A DNA stretch of 64,000 bases from Hirundichthys speculiger (lineage: Eukaryota > Chordata > Actinopteri > Beloniformes > Exocoetidae), in contig JAGFBZ010000004.1 in assembly GCA_018398805.1 (NCBI GenBank), positions 1 to 64,000 on the forward strand, given 5' to 3'. Made by a program: the position numbers and the translations under genes. The notes beneath the pieces were generated by a model. That model was not told the DNA's origin. It made no database searches and worked only from the letters and a program-made list of their open reading frames with translations. Of the stretch, positions 11,141 to 20,250 are shown one piece after another; positions within the stretch are counted from its first letter, which is position 1; each line of letters opens with the position of its first letter.

Positions 11141-11336
11141 TGTGAAAGAGGTATAAAGGTTTTTCTCCCTACGTGGGAGTTTTTTTACCTGCCATTATCA
11201 TTGATTGGATTTAATGATATAATCTTAGTTAATGATATTTGCTCGGGGGTCATGCTCTGGGTCTCTGTAAAGCGCCTAGAGACAATTGTCATTGTAACAG
11301 ACGCTATATAAATAAAATTGAATTGAATTGAATTGA
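11141..11336 (+). mobile_element. L2-type LINE tail or SINE insertion
   Basis: It ends in four ATTGA repeats and has the TGTAAAGCGCCTAGAGAC block. ATTACA duplications flank it at 11135-11140 and 11337-11342. The empty site is seen in reverse orientation near 47757-47785, proving insertion after the block was duplicated. Confidence 0.75.
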
Positions 11337-11342
11337 ATTACA

Positions 11343-11877
11343 TGATGCAGGAAAAGCAACCGTGGACAGCATTAATGAGGAAAAGAGGAATGTAGGTGTT
11401 TGGGAGTAAATGTGTCTATGTGGAATTTAGATTTTTTTAAACAACTATACAAGGTTTTGCTTTTCACAGTCAGCTGAGAGTAGCAGTAGTGACTGTAGTA
11501 AATATGGGGCCCAGGGTAAATCATGGCCCCCTTGTCTGTAACTCAGCCATTGTTTTATCTGGTCCAAAAAAATTTGTGTATGAAGTCTGAGCCTGAACAC
11601 ATCTACAGTGTAGTATTCAGGAATGGTTGTAGAACTACCTATTGGCAACAGGAAATGTAATGTTTTGCATTTGGTATCCCTGCTCCTAGTGGGATGAGCT
11701 GATAAATCTGAAACCTGTTCAATCAGCAGTTGAAACATGGACAATGACTAACAGTAACTTTCTGCCAAAGGGCGTACGTCACCGTCAGAGTGCGGCAAAG
11801 TTCAATATCCTACCATGGATAGAATTGTTGTTCTAACTTGCATATGCATTGTCCAAGCTGCCCCAAAATTAATATGT
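11343..11877 (+). repeat. Flank, part of a dispersed repeat
   Basis: No gene seen. It is homologous in reverse to 45870-46155 and 47508-47760, with related copies near 33620-33990 and 49510-49815. Confidence 0.55.
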
Positions 11878-11881
11878 TTAA

Positions 11882-13562
11882 CCCTTGTGTGATGTTAGGA
11901 TTTTCTGCATTCTCGGGGTGTTAAGGGGTCCTTTGGACCCCTTGGGGTTTCATACCATAACTCAGCCCCTGTGCAGGCTAGAGACATTCTGTTTTCACCG
12001 GAGGAAAACTTGAGGATGTCCTTTAGGTCACTGACCTACCACTAGGTTTCTCCAACCTGAGGGGGCGGAGCCTATTTGAAACGCTTTTTTTCACGCCACC
12101 AGCCCCACTTCTCAGACTCTGTGTGGGCTAGAGACACACTGTCTTCACTGGAGGGTTACTGGTGGGTAGCCTTGACATCACTGACCCTCCCTATGATGAC
12201 CTAGACCTTTGGGGGCGGAGTTTCGCCATCACGCACGCCACGAATCCCACCTCTCAGCCTCTGTGTGGGCTAGAGACATGCTATTTTCTCTAGTGGGTTA
12301 CTACTGGGTAGCCTTAACATCACTGACCCTCCCTATGATGACCTCGACCTTTGGGGGCGGAGTTTCGCCATCACGCACGCCACGAATCCCATTTCTCAGC
12401 CTCTGTGTGGGCTAGAGACATGCTATTTTCACTAGTGGGTTACTGGTGGGTAGCCTTGACATCACTGACCCTCCTATGATTGACCTCGACCTTTGGGGGC
12501 GGAGTTTCGCCATCACGCACGCCACGAACCCACTTCTCAGCCTCTGTGTGGGCTAGAGACACACTCTCTTCACTGGAGGGTTACTGGTGCATTGCTGTGA
12601 TGTCACTGACCTTCCCTGTACTGACTGTCACTTTGGGGGGCGGAGTTTTGCCATCATGCATGCGACGAAGCCCACAACTTAGCCCTTGTGAGGGCCAAAG
12701 ACACACTGTCTTCACCAGGGTGTTGCTTGTGGGTGGTTTCTGACCAGTCCCCAATCTACATTGGTCCAAGGGGGTGGAGTCTGACCTCCAAGCCACTATT
12801 GATACTATTATTAGACCATATCAGGTACCATGTACCTTGACCTCTTCTATATTATCTATAAATACATCACATACAGTAAAACAGTTATGATCAATACTGC
12901 AGTCAACTTGCTTATAAATAAAGGAAAGCAGGCCTTTAGTACTATTGATATTTATTGCATGGAATTGATTTCACACAGAGGCTTGATTGTGGGATTTGTG
13001 TTGTGGGTGGCGTGGTAGCGAAACCCCACCCCCTTTGATCAAGGGTGGTTGTGGGACAGTAAGGTGCACTCAGGGCTGTCCCTGTTGACCCCCTGGTGCA
13101 TGCATCATGTCTCTAGCACACACAAGGGCTAGGATGTAGGATTCCTGTTGCATAATGGCGTGGTAGCGAAGCCCCGCCCCCTTGGGTCAAGTTTGATTGG
13201 GAAAAATATATCCCCCACTCCACCCTCTGTACAGGTATTCTAGTCTTTGGTAGAAGGAAGGCGAGTAAAGGTATGCAACAATCTATATGGTCCTATTCCA
13301 ATGCTCACACTAAAGCTGTAGAGTAGACTACTGCCCTATTGTTTTACATTGGGGTCCTTTGGACCCACACACCCTGAGAGTGGTGTAAATGTGAAGGCGG
13401 GGTGTAGAGTGGGAGCTCCCCACAAAAACGTTATCCTCCATGCCCCTCACATAAAATAAGCCAAGGACAATGAGTTTCAAGTTGAAAAAACTATTACTTG
13501 TATGATTTTTGTTTTAGTAAAGATTGAAAATGGGTCCAAAAGACCCTAACATCGCACAAGGG
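11882..13562. mobile_element. piggyBac-like non-autonomous transposon
   Basis: The termini are CCCTTGTGTGATGTTAGG and its near-perfect inverted complement. TTAA lies on both sides (11878-11881, 13563-13566), the diagnostic piggyBac target duplication. The paralogous block near 45868-45885 shows the empty site with a single TTAA. No transposase frame is visible; the interior is a minisatellite and related inverted units. Confidence 0.88.
11961..12800 (+). repeat. 142-bp minisatellite, about six units
   Basis: The unit landmark CTCAG...CTCTGTGTGGGCTAGAGACA recurs at 11961, 12111, 12253, 12395, 12536 and about 12678, a period of about 142 bp. Each unit also carries a GGGGGCGGAG box and most a CGCCACGAA block. 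Related units in inverse orientation appear at about 13005-13195 in the other half of the element. Confidence 0.85.
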
Positions 13563-13566
13563 TTAA

Positions 13567-13930
13567 TGGGGTTTCCACTCCATACAAGTGTATATGATAA
13601 TCTTGGATAAACTCGATAGCACCACCTTCTGGTCACAATAACTTGATTTCAGTCACATTATTTCATGTGTTTTGTATTCTCTCAGTGGTTCATCAGATCC
13701 GCCTGATATTGATACTGAAAAAAATGTTCTCAGGCACAATACAGTTTAGTGGGTGGACTGTTATTCACTGTGAAACAGGAAGTGGGTGGTTCTGCCATAC
13801 AAAAATGTGAAAACTTCATTAATCATCACACATTACTTACAGGATGAAAATGTAAAAATATATTCTGTAGGTAACTGGTAGGCAGTGAAAGGATCTCAGA
13901 ATAGCATTAATGTGCTTCATTTTCCAGATT
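13567..13930 (+). other. Duplicated flank
   Basis: No gene seen. Matches 45500-45870 in reverse, continuing the inverted duplicate block. Confidence 0.6.
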
Positions 13931-14469
13931 CTTGTCAGAACTCAACAGTGTTCATCATGAATCGGCCAGATCGTTCTGTCATAAAGTGATGGGTTGGAGT
14001 AGGTGGTGGTGGTTAGGCGGTTCCAAAAAACACAGGAGACAGATGAGGTTGCAAATAAAAAGGTCCTTTTACTATGGCTCTCCAAAATAACTAAAACTAA
14101 CAAAACTAAAACAAAGTAAGTCCCAGGGGAGAAACAACACTGGAGGGCCAGATAACCAAGCCAGGATTGAACGGGGAACACAAAGAAACACATAGTGGCA
14201 GCAGACAAGGGCAACTGTATGATCTGGCAAGTAAACAGGGGAAGACAAGACCTAAATACACAAAGGGAAAAATGAGAGGCAGATGCGAAGACTCAATCCA
14301 GAAAGAACTTACTTCCAAACAAATTAAGTGAACTGGGGGATGGCAGGATGGGAAGGCATGGAATCCATTAAGTTTGGAACATGTGTGGAAAGACAGGAAG
14401 ACAACAACAGGCCAGCAAGGACAAAGGGAAAATACAAGACTAATATGACAAATGAGAGGCAGATGCAAA
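13931..14469 (-). repeat. LTR-like repeat, first segment
   Basis: It matches 44925-45500 on the opposite strand, including a block around AGAACGATCTG that in fish elements often borders an LTR and leader. Its long apparent reading frames are low-complexity shadows. LTR identity is tentative. Confidence 0.45.
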
Positions 14470-14510
14470 GGAGAATTAACCAGGTTCCTTCCATCAGGCT
14501 GGCAGTTTTA

Positions 14511-14537
14511 TGACCCTTTTATGACCTTTTATGACCT
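14511..14537 (-). promoter_or_regulatory. AGGTCA-type direct repeats, left MITE arm
   Basis: On the minus strand AGGTCA (14532-14537) and AGGTCA (14522-14527) form a DR4. GGGTCA (14511-14516) follows with 5-base spacing. Function is inference. Confidence 0.4.
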
Positions 14538-15205
14538 TATGATCCTTTTATGATTTTATGACCCTGTCAGATCTGTTTCCGGGCAGTTTTATTGTTTCCG
14601 GGCAGTTTTATTGTTTATCTTTTCCCCTGCAGCTGTTTTAGTGTGTTAAACATTTAAAGTAAGTTAATAACCTCCCAAAAAATACTTGCCATACAGCAGA
14701 CAACAACCAGCTCCTAATTTTATGGTAAATAACTAAATTTGTACAGTAGTTTTTCTGTTTTCTAAAAAAATAGTCTACAAAACTGTAAAATAACAGACAT
14801 TTCTTGTAAATTTAACAATTTCTTGTAAATTTAACAACACAGTTGTTTTTAAAAGTATTGTACCAGTAATGACAAACTATATTCATTTCTCTTTTTTAAC
14901 AGAAAAATGACTGTATTATTATACATTATCTTTCCTGCTCTCTTAAATTATAGTCAAATCTTCATAAAATGACAATAATTATCTGTAAGTAAATATGAAG
15001 CTTGTTAAATCAAGGTTTATGTCCATATTAACAATCTCATGTCTTTCTGTGTAATTTTAAGAACAGAATAGCTGACTACTGGTTGTTGTCTGCTGTATAG
15101 CAAGTATTTTTTGGGAGGTTATTAACTTACCTTAAATGTTTAACACACTAAAACAGCTGCAGGGGACAAGATAAACAATAAAACTGCCCGGAAACAGATC
15201 TGACA

Positions 15206-15259
15206 GGGTCATAAAATCATAAAAGGGTCATAAGGTCATAAAAGGTCATAAAAGGGTCA
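15206..15259 (+). promoter_or_regulatory. AGGTCA-type direct repeats, right MITE arm
   Basis: GGGTCA at 15206 and 15225, AGGTCA at 15233 and 15243 (DR4), GGGTCA at 15254. This mirrors the left arm and the array at 4692-4727. It lies 5 kb upstream of copy B. Confidence 0.4.
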
Positions 15260-15302
15260 TAAAACTGTCAGCCTGATGGAAGGAACCTGGTTAATTCTCT
15301 CT

Positions 15303-15660
15303 TGCAAACACTCAATCCAGAAAGAACTTACTTCCAAACAAATTAAGTGAACAGGGGGGATGGCAGGATGGGAAGGCGTGGAATCAAATTAAGTTTGGGA
15401 CATGGGTGGAAAGACAGGAAGACAACAACAAGCCAGCAAGGACAAAGGGAAAAGACAAGACTAATATGACATAAGGAAGAAATGAGACACAGGTGCAAAA
15501 AATCTGGGAGATGAACAAAAAGGAAGTGAAGTGAAAAACAACAAGGGACAGACAGACCTTTAAAGTAAAATAGGAAACAGAACACAAAGAACTTAAGTGA
15601 AGCAAACCAACAAAGAGTACAAAGAAGAAAAACCAAGGAAACATAACATGTCCAACCCTA
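15303..15660 (-). repeat. LTR-like repeat, second segment
   Basis: Continues the segment interrupted by the MITE and overlaps in sequence with 13931-14469, 16066-16500 and, reversed, 44925-45260. It ends in an AACCCTAACCACTAC block. Confidence 0.5.
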
Positions 15661-16065
15661 ACCACTACATTAGGTAGTGGGTAAGCTGGGTAAGCATCTG
15701 GTGTAAAATGACATGTTTTTGGACCACAGTCATTTTGCAAGTAAATTTGAGTTTCATCAACACAGCTGTGGTACGTAACACTGTTGTCATGTCTAATCTG
15801 ACTGAGGGGAATCATGTAGAGGTTGAAGAATAGTAGTCCAAGATTGGACCCTTGAGGGACTCCACAAGTCATGGGATGGACTCAAATTTATGCTCATGGA
15901 AATAACAAAACTCCTGCCTTCAAGATATGATTTAAACAAAATTAAATGCACCAGAAGACCCCATCGTCTCCTCAGGATTTTGTGGTCAACAGTATCAAAA
16001 ATCAAACTAAGATAAAGAGGCATCAGAAAAGATGTTTTATCTGAATCAGTGTTCAGATAATATTA
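15661..16065 (-). pseudogene. L2-clade LINE reverse transcriptase fragment
   Basis: On the minus strand, broken frames show FDTVDHKIL and then GVPQGSNLG with NLYMIPL, the L2-type RT blocks also seen in the larger LINE at 55727-59776. Stops and frameshifts make it a relic. It lies within the LTR-like repeat cluster. Confidence 0.75.
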
Positions 16066-16500
16066 CTTAAGTGTCAAGGTTAGGGGTTTGGACACAAATG
16101 CAGGAGACTCCAACTTGTTGGATTTTCGAACAAAAATCCAGAAAAAACTTACTTCCAAACAAATCAAGTGAATGGGGGATGGTAAGATGGGAAGGCATAG
16201 AATCCATAAAGTCTGGAACATGGGTGGAGAGACAGGAAGACAACAACAAACCAGCAAGGACAGGGGGAAAAGACAAGACTTATATGACATAGGGAACAAA
16301 TAAGACACAGGTGCAAACAGTGTGCAAGATGAACAAAAAGGAAGTGAAGTGAAATACAACAGGGGAAAGACAGATGTTTAAAGTAAAATAAGAAATAGAA
16401 CACAAAGAATTCAAGTAAAGCCAACCAACAAAGAGTAAAAAGAAGAAAAACCAAGGAAACATAACATGTCCAACCCTAACCACAACATTGATCAGTACTG
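16066..16500 (-). repeat. LTR-like repeat, third segment
   Basis: Another copy of the same repeat as 15303-15660, diverged, with an AATCCAGAAA...CTTACTTCC start and an AACCCTAACCAC end. No gene. Confidence 0.5.
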
Positions 16501-16697
16501 TGATTTTGTCTGAAGCCCTTTAATCCTTCATCGGAAGTTAGTTTAGTGTCTGTTCAATAATCAAACAATAATAATAATTAATTATTGGGTAACCAATATT
16601 AACAATTAATTATTGGGTAATTTATTTAAAAAATGAATTTTTGATTTGTGATTAGCTCCTCTTGTGTTACAACATTATGAAATAACAAGCAATTGAG

Positions 16698-17322
16698 ATG
16701 GCAGAAAAAAATAGTGAGGTTCCAAATATAACTCCTGTTGAGTTAGTACAAAAACATAATCCACTTATTAAACACATCACAAAGACTAAACACAAAGACA
16801 AAGACTTTGAATCCAGAGGTTATAAACACCATTCACGTGCTTGTTTCAACCCACAAGGTGCACAAGAAAAAAGGCAGAGCTGGACGGATACAACAAGAGA
16901 AAAGAAGATATTAACTTGGTGTTTTGGAACTCTTTAAAGACGAAGGAGAGAGGCTTCTGCAAACACAAAAGGAGAAATGACAAAACAGAATTGAAGACAT
17001 GGAATCAGATGCAAAAAAAATAGATGAGTTGATGGCAAAAGATGATAAACCCTCCTCTCACACATTTTCTCCTCCAACATTGAGGAACCCTCCACCTTAT
17101 GAAAAAGAAGTGAAAAACAGAAATTTGTATCCTCAGCTCCCAGTAATCAGCCAAAAAGGCAATTACTACTTCCAGGATGACAATGGACGAATACTAGACA
17201 GGGGCCAAGCAGAGACCATCATAAAAATAAACCCTAAGACAGGGGTCTCAATATCAGGTCTCAGGGGTCTCTATATCAGAGAAGGGAGAAAGAGCAGAAG
17301 CACCAAGACCAAGATATCTTGA
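16698..17322 (+). pseudogene. Retroviral gag-like fragment
   Basis: Two overlapping frames carry Lys/Asp-rich sequence, then a PPPY motif (about 17092-17103) of the type used as a late-budding signal, followed by a YPQLPVIS block seen in fish retroviral gag. The frames are interrupted and lack a nucleocapsid zinc knuckle. A relic of a structural polyprotein; the family call is from pattern recognition. Confidence 0.55.
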
Positions 17323-17376
17323 GAAAACTCACTCAGATACAGCTGGTGGATAATAAGAGAAAAGAGACTGTAAGCG

Positions 17377-18060
17377 ATGATTAAAGACACTGGCACTGCT
17401 AACCTTTACTGTAACCTTACCTGGACACAAGAAGGATTTTTGGCTTTTGAGACAATTAAGCCAAGACTGCTGGAGGCTCCAGCACGGCACTCCCAGATTA
17501 TTCTTAGAACTTTTTGTTGTACGTGTCCACCTCCATTGGAGACAAATATGCATGTGCTGTTCTCTGTCAATCAACAGGAGCAGGAACAAGTCCTCAGCCA
17601 GTCTCTTACTATTCTACTGCCTTCTCAGACGTGGAGTTGGGTCTTCCACCATGTTACAGAGCTCTGGTGGGAGTATCCTTGATGTAAGATAAAGCATCAT
17701 CTGTCACAATGGGGTATCCAGTTACTATTCTAACTCATCATAGCCTTCAAAACTTTTTGAACTTTTGCAAATAAACTCTGACCATGCCAAGACTGAGATT
17801 ATCATAGGTTTTTGAAGCAGGAAGATGTTACTATAGTAAGATGTGACACTGTAAATCCGGTTGAACTTTTGCCAACTCTAGATGCAAAGATGCTCTGTCT
17901 GTTGCAAAGTTCTTGTGCCTGGAGGTCATAAGCAGGTGGTCATTGCTAGATCAAATATTTTCTGACAATGGTAAAGAATTTGTGGATAAAACAGTGTGAT
18001 TGATCTTTCAGGAGTTAGGAATTAAACGACTCTGAACAGTTTATCATCCACAAAGCCAGG
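17377..18060 (+). pseudogene. Retroviral pol relic (RT/RNase H, integrase)
   Basis: An open stretch from 17377 shows LTWTQEGFLAFETIK, the connection region between RT and RNase H in retroviral Pol. Near 17962-18050, in pieces, is the integrase core block around SDNGKEF followed by a YHPQSQG-like segment. Large parts of pol are deleted and stops interrupt the rest. Not functional. Confidence 0.65.
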
Positions 18061-18843
18061 GCATTTGTGCCACTTATTTTTAACCACTTGTTTAAAATGT
18101 TTCCTTTTCACTTTGTGCAAGATAATTGTTAGTGTTTTCTTTTTCTTCTCAGTACTGATGGGGAAAACCACCTGGGCTGACTGTTGGCTCAAGCATTTCC
18201 ACTCAATCTTGGCCACATGCGTGTCAAAATCCAACACCAACATTATCCTGGCACAACGTCGTCAATACACCCAGATTCTTCAGGGGTTTCTTCCATGACT
18301 ATGGAACTCTAAGGGGTTTATTCTTTCAGTCGAGAAACATTAAGTATTCTCTGTTTTTGAAGTATATTACTGTTTGACGTTATGTTATGACTCATACATT
18401 TTTGGTTCAGTTGTACCCTTTGTTGTTGCTTTGTGCATAATGTGTGGGGCCTCAGGAGTTTTATTCTTTTATCGGAAAAGACAGAGGGGCTAGGCAGGCA
18501 TAGGTCCAAATGCCAGGTTCGACGGGACAGCTGGCCTGCTTCAGACAAAGTTATTTTATTCTTTTCTGAGGTTCTTCTGCATATTGCCCACTATGTAACC
18601 CTTTTGTTTTCTGGGCTTGGATGGCTGCACAGTAGTGATCCATGGCAAAGGACGCTGTGGGAGGGTTTTCCTGGCTTTATGGTTTGATGATTTTTTTGAA
18701 AGTCATATCTGCCGGGAGGTTTTTGCTCCCACTCTCCATGACAGTTATTGTTTGAAAAGTTGTGTACTTTTATCATACTCTATGATTATGTGTTTTTCTT
18801 TCTTTGTTATTTTGAGACTCTGCGCAGTCTCAAAGCGGAGATA
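18061..18843 (+). other. Retroviral 3' internal region, unrecognised
   Basis: No convincing gene. It lies between the integrase relic and the LTR, where an envelope gene would be expected; short frames do not show a clear envelope pattern. A purine-rich AAAGCGGAGATA abuts the LTR start. Confidence 0.4.
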
Positions 18844-19236
18844 TGTAGTGTCTGATCATGTAGTTGGTGTGTGAAACTCTGTACGTGTGCTGTCAGTACA
18901 TTGTATAGAATAGTGAGATGTACTAGCTAGCCTACACATAAACCTGTCAAAGGTTGTTTTAACTGGTTACATCAGTAAGAGACAGATTCAGCCAATTCAT
19001 CTATAAAAGCTTTGTTCGAGGATCCTTTCCAACATTGGCTCAGGAAGATCCCAGACTGTCGTGAAAGTCTGTCATGTGCCTTCTCTTATTTGTAATAAAC
19101 ATTTCTAATGCATTTAAAAGTTGGCCTCGGAGCAGACTTTTTTTGGAACCTTTTCACGCATTCGGACCACAATCGGGGAGGGAGAGAGAGGAAGAGGAGC
19201 CTTAAAGCCACATTTCCAGCGCCACGAACATCTACA
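18844..19236 (+). repeat. Retroviral LTR
   Basis: It starts TGTAG and ends CTACA (19232-19236), a proper inverted terminal pair, with a CCAAT motif (18992-18996), TATAAA (19002-19007) and AATAAA (19094-19099). The exact right edge could be up to 19257. Confidence 0.7.
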
Positions 19237-19257
19237 ACATTTCTGGCGAACATGTGC

Positions 19258-20250
19258 TAGATTAGACTAAAATGTGTCCAAAGGGCATGGACAGGTCTAT
19301 TACAAATGCATATTACATGAAATCGTTCCCTGTTCTTCATAACACTTGGAAGCCTGACCCTCTCCACACCTTCCTGGCTCAAGGGCTGACATTGCTGTTG
19401 CTCAAGGTGAATTAAAACTCACCTGAATGGTGTCCCCTGAAAGACAATTCCAAGACAAAGAGGGGAATTTAATGTCATTAAATGTGAGTTTGTATACTCA
19501 TAATGCTGTATCAGTTTCTTAATTTGTGTTTGCTTATTTAGTTTCATTAGAGATAATCAAGTGTCTTTCTCACTGTGAATATTTAACTTCTTGTTTTCTG
19601 ATGGACTTTTTCCTGAATCTATGTTCCAGTTTGAGAAAGCACTGAAACTGTTGTGTAATTCCTGCCATATATGCAGATGTTTGTGGGAATTTCACTTATA
19701 CAAAGTTCACATAATTTAAAAGATCGTCTTTAGGCTGCTGTTTTACAAGTTTCTTGCAAGAAAAAAAGAAACCTTCAAAAGTGAAAATATTTTCTCATCT
19801 ATTACTGATATCTGTCCTGGACTGCAGTCTCAGGACAGATTCCTTTATCTTATGCAACTGCGACTCACTAACATCGACGACCCCAGTCTGGGATAATATT
19901 CTGTTATTTGCACCAACAATCTACTTCTTGTAACTGAAATTATGTTGTTTGCATTATCATGCATTTTTCGGTGTATAGTTTTAGAGTAAGTGTGTAATTG
20001 AGCAGCTGAGCTCTAAAATCAATTGGAGTGATTTTTATCAACATACAGATTGTGTTACATTCTTCTCTCTGTGTGACTTGAATCAATCACAACCCATATA
20101 AGGCAGAGACCAGCTGCTTGAGCAGTGATTGATGACCAGCTGTTAAAGGAAAGGACCTGACTGCTTTGTGAATGAGTCCTCCACTGTTTGGCCAAGCCAC
20201 TCACTGTACTTTTCAGTCCAAATAAGTACCAGTTAACCCTTTTTCTCATC
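19258..20250 (+). promoter_or_regulatory. Upstream region and promoter of CYP copy B
   Basis: Homologous to the upstream regions of A, C, D and E, with a TATAA box at 20097-20101 and the two CAGCTG motifs after it. Unlike A, C and D it lacks the L2-type tail; the uninterrupted site is at about 19745-19775. Confidence 0.6.

Larger units (their letters stand above)
14470..15302. mobile_element. MITE with about 220-bp terminal inverted repeats
   Basis: The outer parts (about 14470-14710 and 15085-15302) are inverted copies of each other, starting GAGAATTAACCAGG. TGCAAA is duplicated at 14464-14469 and 15303-15308, and the host sequence is interrupted within a repeat present intact elsewhere. 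There is no coding capacity. Long TIRs suggest a Mutator-like type, but a 6-bp duplication is short for that, so the superfamily is open. Confidence 0.75.
16536..19257 (+). mobile_element. Decayed endogenous retrovirus with one LTR
   Basis: Gag-like, RT/RNase H-like and integrase-like fragments precede an LTR (18844-19236). Flanks on both sides match the uninterrupted duplicate at 44840-44925, which lacks the element, so its limits are about 16536 and 19257. The left edge starts TTTAGTGTCTG, close to the LTR start TGTAGTGTCTG, suggesting a 5' LTR reduced to a stub. No recognisable envelope gene. Confidence 0.75.

Noticed and set aside
12209..12743. Repetitive frames encoding Arg/Thr/Ser-rich protein
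   Set aside because: They follow the 142-bp minisatellite; 142 is not a multiple of three, so no repeat protein frame is kept.
12061..12800. Possible CRISPR array
   Set aside because: The units are contiguous 142-bp tandem repeats inside a transposon, with no short repeat and unique spacer pattern.
14106..16483. Several 60-160 aa Phe/Leu/Cys-rich frames
   Set aside because: They are shadows in repeated LTR-like DNA, recur in each copy of the repeat, and show no protein motif apart from the L2 RT blocks at 15661-16065.
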